Assembly (NCBI GenBank): GCA_027459605.1
Contig: DAIDHR010000018.1
Coordinates: forward strand, 1 to 38,665
DNA length: 38,665 bases
Source: Alphaproteobacteria bacterium
GTDB taxonomy: Bacteria > Pseudomonadota > Alphaproteobacteria > UBA9655
Direction: 5' to 3'
Shown: one piece after another, positions 1 to 8,547 of the stretch
Layout: each line of letters starts with the position of its first letter
How positions within the stretch are numbered: the first letter of the stretch is position 1
Notes under the pieces: model-generated
The model's database searches: none
What the model saw: only the letters and a program-made list of their open reading frames with translations
What the model was told of the DNA's origin: nothing
Position numbers and translations under genes: made by a program

Positions 1-156
1 TTTCCCTCCCTTCTTGTCAATTTTAACTCCCGCTCTAACCTCCTTCTTCATTCAAACACTTTTGCAGCAGGTTCTATTAAGATAAGCAAGAATCTTTTCT
101 GTGAGGATTTATTTTTGATTTAAGCAGTTGGTTGTAATGTAGGGGAAGGTAAAGCA

Positions 157-195
157 GGGGCTATGGGAAGGGGCAGAGGTGGGGATAAAATGGGG
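157..195 (+). other. G-rich tract with G-quadruplex pattern
   Basis: Five runs of three or four G are separated by loops of 4, 2, 7 and 7 bases, which fits the usual G3+N1-7 quadruplex pattern. The tract stands out against AT-rich surroundings. It lies just downstream (minus-strand sense) of a reverse transcriptase remnant and may belong to the same decayed element. No gene is visible in bases 1-257. Confidence 0.4.
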
Positions 196-257
196 ACATC
201 TTGTCAGGGCTGGGGAGGTAATACTTTTTAGGTGATTGATTCCTCGGGTGGAGAGAC

Positions 258-562
258 TCAAAGCCGAGCCCCCCTCCTGGTTACACTGGTCGGAGCTGAG
301 TCGGCTCGAGTTTCTGAAGCTAAACCCCGCACCACAGGGTAGAGCAGAAGCTGCAGAGACTGAATGCCTCCTTGCGCGAGGGGCGGGTGCTTCGCTTTCT
401 CAATCCCTTTTTCCTGAGTTTGTAGGTTAGGAGAAAGACCTTGTAGGGTAAAGTGATATCCTAAAAGGTCGAATTCTTTATGAGATCTTCCCATAAAGGT
501 TTTTAGAATTGCATGCATTTCAAGACACATTCGTCTTAAGAGGTGTCTCTTGCGAGAAACAA
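258..562 (-). pseudogene. Remnant of group II intron-type reverse transcriptase
   Basis: Read on the minus strand, the frame after an in-frame TAG near 563 gives a stretch resembling the C-terminal part of the palm/thumb of group II intron or retron-like reverse transcriptases. It has an ILVSRKRHLLRR segment, where intact proteins read like 'vilv.trr.LRr', and then KTFMGR, FDLLGYHF and GLSP. The segment between these blocks is shorter than in the family and the YADD catalytic region is missing, so this is a decayed fragment. Similarity ends near the EKGIEKA segment; the remaining C-terminal residues look like out-of-frame translation. The 64-residue frame on the opposite strand is a shadow. 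Confidence 0.6.
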
Positions 563-611
563 GAATGATGTGACCTTTACAGTTGAAAAGCTACGTTATC
601 CATAGCTGAAG

Positions 612-2108
612 TTAAGGAGCCCTTGTCCAATCAGTTAAATCAACTTGCCACCCTCCTCCCAAGGCTTTGTAAAGGGCCACTGCATTTAAAGACATGGTGG
701 CCTCTGATTGGGTTAGGGTCAGAAGGTTTTGTTGGTAGGTATATTCAGTTTGGAGTGCAATGATAAAGGGAATGCGTCCAGCTTTATACCTGAGCAAGCT
801 CACATCTGCAGCTATTTTGCTATCATCCACCGTCTCTTTTAGCCATCCATACCGTTTGACTTCTTCGGCATAATTGACAAGAGAATTTTCAACATCAGCA
901 AGGGCATTTAAAATTGTACTTTTATAGTGAAAGAGATTTTCATCCCGTAGAGCTACATTTGTTTCAATCATGGCCCTTACCCGTCCAAAGTCAATGATAT
1001 CCCACGTAAATCCAGGCCCAAATGAATAAAAAGCACTCTTTGAGTTGAAAAGATTCGACGTTCGACTGCTTTGATATCCTACAGTCCCTGTAAAGGTAAA
1101 TATTGGGAAAAGGCTCCCTATGGCCACACCAATTTCTGCTGTAGATGCTGCCAAGCTCCTTTCTGCAGCTCTGATGTCTGGTCTGCGTTTCAATAGCTCG
1201 GACGGAAGACCAGCAAAAATCTGAGGTGGCATTTTTGGAATACTTTTGACTTCAGACAACAAGTCATAGAGAGCAGCAGGGGGTTTCCCTACAAGAATGG
1301 CAAGCTGATGCATAGACGTTTTGATATTTTCTTCTAAAGGATAAGTGCTTGCTTGGGTTTGATCTCGAGTTGTTTTTGCTTGGTAAACATCGATCTCAGT
1401 CACAAGACCCGCCTCCAGCAAACTTTTGTTCATCTTGTAAATAGAATCCCAATCTTCAAAAGCTTTCTTGGTGATCTGTAATTGCCTTTGATAACTCCGC
1501 AGGTTGATGTAGGTGGTTGCGACTTCTGCGATTAAACTCAAGAGAACTCCGTGTGCATCATCAACTTGGGCTTCGAGGCTAGCCTCAGCTGCTTCAATAC
1601 CGCGTCTCAAGCGACCAAAAAGGTCAATTTCCCAGGCTGTATTTAACCCTAATTCAAAAAAGTGAAAAAACCGATTTGTTGTTGTCGTAGCACTACTTGC
1701 GCTTGCACTTGTCCTTGCAGGAGGAGTGACTGGATTTATGTTTTGCTGATTAAAAAAGAATGAATTCAAGCTAAATTCATCTGCGGTAAATGAGCCAACG
1801 GCGTTTATTTCTGGAGCGAGTGCAGCTTCTGCCCCTAAAAGATTAGCGCGCGCCACACAAATAGAAGCAAAGGCCACCTTTAAATCATAGTTTGACTTAA
1901 GGGATTCCCTAACTAACTGAGTCAAAATGGGATCATCAAAATTCTTCCACCAATAAATTTCATCGTTAATGTTGCGATCTTGCTTTTCATTAGCTGATGT
2001 TGCATTTTCCCATTTTTCTGGCACGTCTGCAGGGGGCTTTTTATAGTCAGGCCCTACCATGCATCCTGACAAAAGAAAAAGAGTTAAGAGCAGGCCTTGC
2101 TTTATCAT
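612..2108 (-). CDS. Outer-membrane efflux lipoprotein, TolC/NodT (OprM-like) family
   Basis: A 498-residue protein with a lipoprotein signal (lipobox LLSGC, lipidated Cys at residue 16) followed by the GPDYKKP sequence typical of NodT/OprM outer-membrane factors. Two outer membrane efflux repeats follow. Characteristic blocks include AWEIDLFGRLRRGIEAA, LLKRRPDIRAAERSL and the closing LYKALGGGW. It should form the trimeric exit duct for the exporter encoded upstream. Its ATG overlaps the stop of the membrane fusion gene by four bases (ATGA), so the two are translationally coupled. It is the last gene of the minus-strand operon that starts at 5015. The transported substrate is unknown. Confidence 0.92.
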   Translation of the reverse strand: MIKQGLLLTLFLLSGCMVGPDYKKPPADVPEKWENATSANEKQDRNINDEIYWWKNFDDPILTQLVRESLKSNYDLKVAFASICVARANLLGAEAALAPEINAVGSFTADEFSLNSFFFNQQNINPVTPPARTSASASSATTTTNRFFHFFELGLNTAWEIDLFGRLRRGIEAAEASLEAQVDDAHGVLLSLIAEVATTYINLRSYQRQLQITKKAFEDWDSIYKMNKSLLEAGLVTEIDVYQAKTTRDQTQASTYPLEENIKTSMHQLAILVGKPPAALYDLLSEVKSIPKMPPQIFAGLPSELLKRRPDIRAAERSLAASTAEIGVAIGSLFPIFTFTGTVGYQSSRTSNLFNSKSAFYSFGPGFTWDIIDFGRVRAMIETNVALRDENLFHYKSTILNALADVENSLVNYAEEVKRYGWLKETVDDSKIAADVSLLRYKAGRIPFIIALQTEYTYQQNLLTLTQSEATMSLNAVALYKALGGGWQVDLTDWTRAP

Positions 2109-3121
2109 TTTGACACCGGTAAAGGTCCGCCATATAGGGCATTAGGGGACACCTTTTCAGCTTTAATATAGACGTCTACCTCTTGTCCCAGGTAGGAGGG
2201 CATGTCTTTGGGATCAAAACTATACACCACCTGAAGAACCCGGGTATCAACTCGCTCGGTGGAATCGCCTGTAAAGGACGCTTTTGGAACGACATAGGGC
2301 TCATAGTATTCAAACTTAAGCAGGGTATGATATTGGATATTTCCCCTCAAAAAAGCGACGGCAGGGTGATCTTTTTGAAATCTCCAAGCATCATTTTCAT
2401 CCACATCAACACGAATGTGGTACCGACTGACATTACCTACAAGCATCAAGGGGTTAATGATCTCTAAAGAGGGAGCATTAATGGGTTGGTTTAAGGGAGC
2501 AAATTCACCGGGGCGCACATTAATTTGTAAAATTTTACAATCAATCGGGGCTTTTACTGTATAAAAGTCAACGATTGTCCTTGCTTCTTCTACCTGAGCT
2601 TGAGCTGCTTTTACTGAGGCTTCTGCATTCTCTACAGCCTTCTGAGCAATCGTAACATTGTCTTTTCGGTTAATGATCTCTTCTTTGGTGACACCCCGTT
2701 TATCCTCAAGGGCAGTTACAAGTTCATGTTCATGCTGGGCATAGAGGAGGGAGGCCTTTTGTTGTTCTAAAGCCGTCTGAGCAACCTCTAATTGGGCTTC
2801 TTTAACCTTTAAATCTGCGATGACTTGTCGCCCATCAAGGGTCAGAAGGGGGGTACCTTTGGTTACCATATCTCCCTTTTTTACAAGAACCTTTTCAACC
2901 ACTGCCCCAACCATTGACCAAATATTTATATTTTCGCTCGCTGCTTCGACAATCCCTGCCCCAGCAATAAAGCTTTCATAAGGAGAAACTGAAGGAGGCG
3001 TCAGGGGTTGAGACACGGGGACTGGCTGTTGATCCAGAATAAGCATATAAATGGCTCCCAAAATTCCGAGTATCGCAAGAATTGTAAGAATGATGTTTAG
3101 ATTCGTTAATTTTGAGATCAT
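2105..3121 (-). CDS. Periplasmic membrane fusion protein, HlyD/DevB-like
   Basis: A 338-residue adaptor protein. One N-terminal membrane segment (about residues 9-28, LNIILTILAILGILGAIYML) is followed by a biotinyl-lipoyl-like half-motif (GDMVTKGTPLLTLDGRQV), a long Ala/Gln/Glu-rich alpha-helical hairpin and a beta-barrel part. This is the HlyD family layout, closest in context to DevB or MacA. The open frame extends upstream to 3262, but that part overlaps the ATPase gene, so the ATG at 3121 is chosen; it is 13 bases after the ATPase stop. The protein should link the inner-membrane ABC exporter to the lipoprotein encoded next. Confidence 0.88.
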   Translation of the reverse strand: MISKLTNLNIILTILAILGILGAIYMLILDQQPVPVSQPLTPPSVSPYESFIAGAGIVEAASENINIWSMVGAVVEKVLVKKGDMVTKGTPLLTLDGRQVIADLKVKEAQLEVAQTALEQQKASLLYAQHEHELVTALEDKRGVTKEEIINRKDNVTIAQKAVENAEASVKAAQAQVEEARTIVDFYTVKAPIDCKILQINVRPGEFAPLNQPINAPSLEIINPLMLVGNVSRYHIRVDVDENDAWRFQKDHPAVAFLRGNIQYHTLLKFEYYEPYVVPKASFTGDSTERVDTRVLQVVYSFDPKDMPSYLGQEVDVYIKAEKVSPNALYGGPLPVSK

Positions 3122-3134
3122 GGCTTTTTCTTTC

Positions 3135-3851
3135 TCAATCCTCAAATTCTTCATAGGAATTAACAACTTTGAGTATCTGTCCGTCTTCCATTTTTGCAAT
3201 GCGATCTGCAAAGCTGAAAATTCGGCTATCATGTGTAACAACAATAATGGCACGTGTTTCATCGAGAGCCACTTTCTTAATCAATTCCATGATCTTTTGC
3301 CCTGTATGCCCGTCAAGGGCGCTTGTGGGCTCATCACAAACGATAAGACGAGGACCATGGATCATGGCCCGAGCAATGGCAACTCTTTGCTGTTGCCCTC
3401 CTGACAAATCAGCTGGGACGTCAGAGACTCGATCCCCAAGTCCCATTTCATTTAACAACTCGCATCCCTTTTGGGTGGCTTCTTTAATGTCCATCCCTCC
3501 AATAACCAGAGGAATGGCTACATTTTCTGCTGCAGTTAGGGAGGGGAAAAGGTTAAAGGCCTGAAAAACAAATCCAATATTTTTCGATCGGAAAGCAATT
3601 CTTTCTGTTTTGCTCATATGATTTAAATCGTGCCCATAAACTTTACACTCTCCATTATCTTGATTCAAAATACTTGCAATCACAGAAATAAGCGTCGTTT
3701 TACCGCATCCAGACGGGCCTGCGAGCATCATCATTTCACCTGATCTTACTTCCAAGTTCACTCCTCGCAAGGCCGTTATTTTTGTTTCACCATGCCCATA
3801 GCTTTTAATTAATTCTTTACAAGTTACAGCGAACTCTTCTTGGGTCATCAA
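3135..3851 (-). CDS. ABC exporter ATPase, LolD/MacB/DevA family
   Basis: A 238-residue nucleotide-binding subunit. Walker A is GPSGCGKTT (about residues 45-53), the signature is LSGGQQQRVAIARA, and Walker B is LIVCDEPTSALDG, followed by the switch His in VVTHDSR. The sequence is typical of the MacB/LolD subgroup that powers FtsX-type permeases in mechanotransmission or lipid/peptide export. The gene lies three bases after the permease stop and 13 bases before the fusion protein start, within one operon. Confidence 0.92.
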   Translation of the reverse strand: MMTQEEFAVTCKELIKSYGHGETKITALRGVNLEVRSGEMMMLAGPSGCGKTTLISVIASILNQDNGECKVYGHDLNHMSKTERIAFRSKNIGFVFQAFNLFPSLTAAENVAIPLVIGGMDIKEATQKGCELLNEMGLGDRVSDVPADLSGGQQQRVAIARAMIHGPRLIVCDEPTSALDGHTGQKIMELIKKVALDETRAIIVVTHDSRIFSFADRIAKMEDGQILKVVNSYEEFED

Positions 3852-3854
3852 AAT

Positions 3855-5015
3855 TTAACTCTTAAAAACGATGGCGGGTTCTAATGTTATAACTTTTCTA
3901 ATACTAATAAGGGCCGCAAAAGAAGAAATAATGAAAATACCAAAAATACTAAATATAAAAAGCTGCCAGGGAAACCGGAAGGCAAGCATTGTATTTTGAG
4001 TCAAAAGATCAAAAATTCCTGTACAGCCAACACCAATACCATACCCGATAAAACTTATAATAAGAGCTTGAAAAATGATCATAAGAAGCAAGGTTTTTTC
4101 AGATGTTCCCATGGCTTTTAAGACACCAAAGTAGCGCAAATTTTCCAAAGTAAAATTGTAGAAAGTTTGCCCAGCAATGGCAGCTCCTACTAAAAATCCA
4201 AGGAGAACAGAGACACCAAAGTTGATTGGGATGCCCGTGTATTTTAAATAATAATTGACTGTAAGGCTCTTGAAGTCTTCCTTAGTATAAGCTCTTAAAC
4301 CCGTTCTCCTAAAAATCCGATCACAGAGTGCTTTCAGGTTTTGTCCGGGCTTAGCCTTAACAAGAACAAAACTTAGCAAATTGAGTTGAGGAGGAGTAAA
4401 AAGAGTTGCATTTGAATAGGTTGTATACACAACAGGTTGAGATTGAAATGTTCGTGTTGTTTGGGCAATACCAACAACAACGGCCCGATGGTTATTTAAT
4501 TCAATCTCTTGTCCTACCTTTAAAGGGATTTTGGGCCCTCTGGGGTATTTAGGAGGATTGGCTAGCTTATCTAAAGCTCCTTCTTGGTTAACAATAATCC
4601 CATCCGTACGGCGTAAATTTTCAATCTTTCCCTCGATCATAACAGCTGGAGCCCCAATTAATGTCGCATCATCAAGACCGATTAAGTTACACGTTTGAAA
4701 GGTTCCGTTATGAAGACGAGCTTGAATTGTCCCTTTATAGAGCGGCTTCGCCCATGCTACCCCTTCAACACTCGCAACTCGGTAAAGGTAGGTGTCTGGC
4801 ATAGGTTTAATGTCATCAATATATTGGACCGTCGGCTCCATAACCCATATATCAGGCAAACCAAGATCTGTAATAAAACTATAGGCACGCGTCATAATGC
4901 CAACAAAAACGCCTGGTTGTTGGGTCATAATTAAAGAGGCAAAGGAAAGCCCCAGAATAATTCCTAAGAATTTTCCTCGATCCCCAACCAGCATTCGAAA
5001 GGCGATATAAAACAT
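3855..5015 (-). CDS. FtsX-type ABC exporter permease (DevC-like)
   Basis: A 386-residue inner-membrane protein with one N-terminal membrane helix (residues 13-33), a periplasmic domain of about 220 residues and three C-terminal helices including an FGVLKAMGTSEKTLL coupling segment. This is the FtsX/MacB permease topology without a fused ATPase, the form seen in DevC. It is the first gene of the minus-strand operon, with a clear AAGGGGAGC ribosome binding site just before the ATG. With the ATPase, fusion protein and outer-membrane factor downstream it forms a complete tripartite exporter. The substrate cannot be read from the sequence; DevBCA exporters move glycolipids and MacAB exporters move peptides or macrolides. 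Confidence 0.87.
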   Translation of the reverse strand: MFYIAFRMLVGDRGKFLGIILGLSFASLIMTQQPGVFVGIMTRAYSFITDLGLPDIWVMEPTVQYIDDIKPMPDTYLYRVASVEGVAWAKPLYKGTIQARLHNGTFQTCNLIGLDDATLIGAPAVMIEGKIENLRRTDGIIVNQEGALDKLANPPKYPRGPKIPLKVGQEIELNNHRAVVVGIAQTTRTFQSQPVVYTTYSNATLFTPPQLNLLSFVLVKAKPGQNLKALCDRIFRRTGLRAYTKEDFKSLTVNYYLKYTGIPINFGVSVLLGFLVGAAIAGQTFYNFTLENLRYFGVLKAMGTSEKTLLLMIIFQALIISFIGYGIGVGCTGIFDLLTQNTMLAFRFPWQLFIFSIFGIFIISSFAALISIRKVITLEPAIVFKS

Positions 5016-5286
5016 GCTCCCCTTATTTTTTTGGCAATTCTATGAAGGACCTCAAAAAATAGCAATCCGGAATAAGAAATAATTCCTTCATGAAAAATTT
5101 CTTGATTTTTAAATTTGTTTTATTAAGATGAAGAAATGGTAAAAAGCAAATACACACCCAATCCTTGTTTTCTTTATAAGCGACCGGATATTCGCTAACC
5201 TTTATTTACACTTTCACATTTTTTAATTTGAACTGCATTTCTTTTGCTTATGGAAAAGAAAAGCTTAAAAAACAAGGAAAATTACG

Positions 5287-5622
5287 ATGACCATATCTTA
5301 CAATGATTTTGCTAAAGTTGAGATCCGTTCAGGAAGTATTATTAAAGTTGAACCCTTTCCTCGCGCCCTCAAGCCTGCTTATAAAGTATGGGCTGACTTT
5401 GGACCTGAAATCGGGATTTTACAAACCTCTGCCCAAGTCACCGTTCACTATACGCCTGAATCTCTCATCAGGCGGCAAGTTTTAGGGGCTGTTAATTTAG
5501 GAACCAAGAACATTGCTGGATTTGAATCCCAGTTCTTGATGCTGGGATGCTCGGATAATCAAGGAGCTGTATGCTTAGCAACTTTAGATCCTAAAGTCGA
5601 TAATGGAAAAAAGCTGTTTTAA
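5287..5622 (+). CDS. csaA: CsaA-type tRNA-binding domain chaperone
   Basis: A 111-residue protein consisting of one OB-fold tRNA-binding domain (EMAP/Arc1-like). It starts with FAKVEIRSGSIIKVEPFP and contains LGAVNLGTKNIAGFESQFL and a closing GCSDNQGAVCLATLD, all typical of CsaA. CsaA is described as an export-related chaperone that binds tRNA-like and unfolded protein substrates in the cytoplasm. Length matches the family. AAGGA precedes the ATG by about eight bases. The gene stands alone, divergent from the exporter operon, and a hairpin follows its stop. Confidence 0.9.
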   Translation: MTISYNDFAKVEIRSGSIIKVEPFPRALKPAYKVWADFGPEIGILQTSAQVTVHYTPESLIRRQVLGAVNLGTKNIAGFESQFLMLGCSDNQGAVCLATLDPKVDNGKKLF

Positions 5623-5636
5623 GGACGGGTCCATTT

Positions 5637-5665
5637 AAAGAATGATAGGATCTCTGTCATTCTTT
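5637..5665 (+). terminator. Stem-loop after csaA, probable terminator
   Basis: A perfect 9-bp inverted repeat (AAAGAATGA and TCATTCTTT) with an 11-base loop starts 14 bases after the csaA stop and ends in TTT followed by an AT-rich stretch. The U tract is short, so it may be a weak terminator. Confidence 0.5.
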
Positions 5666-5845
5666 AATATGCCTTTAACTTACAGAATCTAAATAAAGCC
5701 TTCAGGTAGATGAGAAAGGGATAAATAGATTTCTAAATCTAATAAAGTATCGCTCATCTATGAATTTCACTAAAAAATGCTTGAAATTTCTTATCGAAAA
5801 ATTTTCTTTTTTGCCATAAGCTTAAAAATAAAAAATGAGGAACAA

Positions 5846-6403
5846 ATGGCCGCTACTCCTTCATCCATGATCCCTTTGGGTACGCACGCTCCTGAATTCA
5901 GCTTAAATGATGTTGTTTCAGGAAAAAAGCTGGTTCTCTCTGATTTAAAATCTGATAAAGCAACGGTTATCGTTTTCATGTGCAACCAATGCCCTTTTGT
6001 GAAACACATATTGAAAGAGCTTATCCATGTGGCTCATGATTACCTTCCTTGTGGCATACGATTTATTGGGATAAATGCTAATGATCCAGAACAACACGCC
6101 GAAGATTCTCCTGAAAACATGGAAAAGCTGGCTAAGGACTTAGAATTTCCTTTTCCTTACCTTTTTGATGACTCCCAAGAGGTTGCCAAAGCTTATGATG
6201 CAGCTTGTACCCCAGATTTCTTTGTCTTTGATCGTGACATGACCTGTGTCTATCGGGGTCAATTTGATGATTCTCGGCCCATGAATAACATCCCCGTCAC
6301 AGGAAAGGATTTAAGGGCTTCTCTGGATGCTCTTCTTGAAAACAAGCAGATTTCTCAAAATCAGAAACCTAGCCTTGGATGTAATATTAAATGGAAAAAA
6401 TAA
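5846..6403 (+). CDS. Thioredoxin-fold protein of the AhpC/TSA-like family
   Basis: A 185-residue cytoplasmic protein with a peroxiredoxin/thioredoxin fold. It has the start pattern IPLGTHAPEFSLNDV, a CNQCPFVKH active-site region with a CxxC pair after strand beta-1, FIGINANDP, and the cis-Pro loop AACTPDFFVFD. Homologs in many bacteria are annotated only as thioredoxin family protein. The frame is open from 5777, but the ATG at 5846 is preceded by GAGGAACAA and begins the conserved part, so it is preferred. There is no signal peptide. The exact redox partner is unknown. Confidence 0.85.
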   Translation: MAATPSSMIPLGTHAPEFSLNDVVSGKKLVLSDLKSDKATVIVFMCNQCPFVKHILKELIHVAHDYLPCGIRFIGINANDPEQHAEDSPENMEKLAKDLEFPFPYLFDDSQEVAKAYDAACTPDFFVFDRDMTCVYRGQFDDSRPMNNIPVTGKDLRASLDALLENKQISQNQKPSLGCNIKWKK

Positions 6404-6429
6404 TCCATCCCCATCAAACGTGAAGTTAT

Positions 6430-6482
6430 CGTTTTTCATTTTGGAAAATTGTCATTCCCTGCTGTGGCGGTGATCCAGTACC
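6430..6482. repeat. Degenerate palindromic intergenic repeat
   Basis: The segment containing GTCATTCCCTGCTGTGGCGG and then TGATCCAGTACCC resembles the 'GTCAT..CCTGC..GATCCAG' intergenic palindromes that are common in related alphaproteobacteria. It lies between the thioredoxin-like gene and the convergent aminotransferase gene. The assignment is based on recall of the repeat type and not on an alignment. Confidence 0.35.
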
Positions 6483-6490
6483 CTTTCTTC

Positions 6491-7570
6491 TCATGAAATA
6501 TCCGATGCCAGTTGGAGGACTTCTAAGAATTTATTATTCTGATCTTCACTTCCGATAGAAACACGAATCGAATCCAGGGAAACTGGTGAACAATCTAGAA
6601 CATGAATCTTGTACTCTTTTAACAAGGCCATGGTTTTCTGAAAATTTGAAAGAACAATCATAATGAAGTTTGCATCACTTTTATAAACCCTTATGACACT
6701 TTTCAAATGGGTCAATTCCTGAATCAACTGATCTCGATTTTTTTTAATTTTATTCCAGGAAGAAAATGTTTTCTTTGGTTGCAGTAACCGTGTCCTCACC
6801 TTTGATTGAGAAGGAGAAGAAACAGCAAAGGGAAGCTGCACATACCTTAACGCATTAATGATGGATTTATCAGCAAGAATTACCCCACATCGTACGCCGG
6901 CAAGTCCCCAAGCTTTTGAGAAGGTCCGGAGAATGATTAAATTTTTGTATTTATTTAAATAAAATAGGGATGAAGGGTGGTTCGAGAACTCGATATAGGC
7001 CTCATCAACGACAACCAATCCATCAAAAGATTCGCATAATTTTTGAATGAGCGTAGTTTCTAGTTTTGTCCCCGCAGGATTATTCGGATCACATAAGAAA
7101 ACAACTTTTGGACAAATCTTAATAATGTCCTCGATTAAGATTTGATTGAGGTTTTCTCCAAAAAGCGGAATTGTTTTTACCTGAACGCCGTGAATTAAAG
7201 CCCAATGTTCATAGGCAGGAAAAGTAGGTAAGGTGATACAAAGGGTATCCTTTTTAGGTTCTAAAAACGTTCGGAGCACTAAATCAAGTCCTTCCATGGA
7301 TCCTGCTGTAAACAAAACATTTTCCGAAGAAAAATCCTTAGAGTCTCCTTTATTAAAATATGAAGGACGATTCAAAGATAAAACAATTGTTAAATAAAGT
7401 TGCTTAAGCTGATCTTGTTTAACATCTGGATACTCAGCAAAGTAACCCAAATAGGGGTTCGTATTATTACTAAGGTCGATGTCCCACTTGAGATCAGTGA
7501 AGTATTTTTGGATAGGGGATGGAATAGCTAATGTTGAAAGAATAGATCTGGCTTTTGGATGAATCTGCAT
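6491..7570 (-). CDS. hisC: PLP-dependent aminotransferase, histidinol-phosphate type
   Basis: A 359-residue fold-type I aminotransferase of the HisC family. The motifs are GSMEGLDLVLRTFLEP, PTFPAYE, CDPNNPAGT (cofactor/substrate loop), VVVDEAYIEF, and TFSKAWGLAGVRCG with the PLP-binding Lys, plus a closing SIRVSIGSEDQN. HisC converts imidazole-acetol phosphate to histidinol phosphate, and relatives act on aromatic amino acids. No other histidine genes are near, so an aromatic or cobyric-acid-type transaminase role is possible. The ATG at 7570 has GGAGGG eight bases upstream and is preferred over 7591. The region around residues 245-265 (VRTRLLQPKKTF) looks atypical. Confidence 0.8.
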   Translation of the reverse strand: MQIHPKARSILSTLAIPSPIQKYFTDLKWDIDLSNNTNPYLGYFAEYPDVKQDQLKQLYLTIVLSLNRPSYFNKGDSKDFSSENVLFTAGSMEGLDLVLRTFLEPKKDTLCITLPTFPAYEHWALIHGVQVKTIPLFGENLNQILIEDIIKICPKVVFLCDPNNPAGTKLETTLIQKLCESFDGLVVVDEAYIEFSNHPSSLFYLNKYKNLIILRTFSKAWGLAGVRCGVILADKSIINALRYVQLPFAVSSPSQSKVRTRLLQPKKTFSSWNKIKKNRDQLIQELTHLKSVIRVYKSDANFIMIVLSNFQKTMALLKEYKIHVLDCSPVSLDSIRVSIGSEDQNNKFLEVLQLASDIS

Positions 7571-7809
7571 GGATGACCCTCCCTGAATCATGACATGATA
7601 TTTTTAATTTTTATCATTTTTGATACGTTTTGTACCAAGTTCACTGAACTATATAGGATAAATTTTTGACATGCAATGGATTTTGCAATTTTTAATCAAT
7701 TGTTTTATATGCAATTTTTACATGAGATCTGTTAATTTTTAGGATGAATTACATTTATTTTATTTTGTGCAAATTTAAAGAATTCATGGAGATTATGAAT
7801 TGATACTTC

Positions 7810-8547
7810 TCAAGGTAACGGACTCTGTTTGTTAAGGTCTATATAAAGAACGTTATTTTTAAGAAAATAAGCAAGAGCTTCGGAAAGGTTGAAACTCCTA
7901 TCCTTTGATAGGGCAGAATGAAACGCCTCTTCTAATGGTTTATTTTCACTAATCCCTTCTAGAAATAAAAAATATGCCTCTTCCAGCCAGAATGTTTCAA
8001 AAGATAAATTTTGTAGCCTAAGTATGACATGTCGCCGCTTCTTCCTTTCTTCTGTAAAATAAATTCCTATCGGAGCCTCAAAAGCAAGTAACCGGTACGG
8101 GGTATTTAATCGAAGATTGGCCTGTTCCAAGAGCTCAGGAGTAAGTTTCGAAAATTGGCTTTGGCTCAAATCTAAAGGTTTTGTTGGCATACAATTTTTA
8201 ATTTTGTAGATTTCCCAATCTAATAAAGCCACTTCTGCAATATCTTCCCAGGGTTTTTTTAAGGACTGTTGTTTTAGAAAAGAGGAGAATTCTTTTCCAT
8301 ACTGGGAAAGAATTCCAGTGCGAGGTGGACAAAAATGGATAAACTCCTGCACTATCTTTTCAAAAGCTTTTTTCTTTAAAATTTTAAGAGTGGTGGGGTA
8401 TGTGTTACTTAAATATGTGTTTAACTTAATTGTTATGCTATCTTTGTATAAAGGCATGCGTTTAGGACAATAGCATGGTGTTGGCTTTATGTTGAGCAAA
8501 TATTCAGCGAAATTTTTTTGCACTTCTTTTACCGTGTGATTCATCAT
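7810..8547 (-). CDS. DUF2063 family protein, BufC/HvfC-like MNIO partner
   Basis: A 245-residue protein with the DUF2063 'putative DNA-binding domain'. It contains LYKDSITIKLNTYLSNTYPT, then FIHFCPPRTGILSQYGKEFSSFL and a helical C-terminal part. In bufferin and related RiPP clusters this family (BufC, HvfC) is the obligate partner of a DUF692 oxidase and is thought to deliver or recognise the precursor peptide. The start overlaps the stop of the oxidase gene by four bases (8544-8547), so the two are coupled, as in known clusters. The name 'DNA-binding' is historical and not supported by function. Confidence 0.87.
   Translation of the reverse strand: MMNHTVKEVQKNFAEYLLNIKPTPCYCPKRMPLYKDSITIKLNTYLSNTYPTTLKILKKKAFEKIVQEFIHFCPPRTGILSQYGKEFSSFLKQQSLKKPWEDIAEVALLDWEIYKIKNCMPTKPLDLSQSQFSKLTPELLEQANLRLNTPYRLLAFEAPIGIYFTEERKKRRHVILRLQNLSFETFWLEEAYFLFLEGISENKPLEEAFHSALSKDRSFNLSEALAYFLKNNVLYIDLNKQSPLP

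Noticed and set aside
236-430. 64-residue plus-strand frame
   Set aside because: It lies opposite the reverse transcriptase remnant, has no ribosome binding site and no recognisable composition.
594-603. DnaA-box-like TTATCCATA
   Set aside because: A single imperfect copy without cluster or AT-rich unwinding region; not evidence for an origin.
3247-3258. Second CACGTG core as a possible further parS site
   Set aside because: The flanks are not palindromic and do not match the consensus.
7592-7809. AT-rich gap with a TTGACA motif on the plus strand
   Set aside because: No plus-strand gene follows within 1.6 kb, so a promoter call is not supported.
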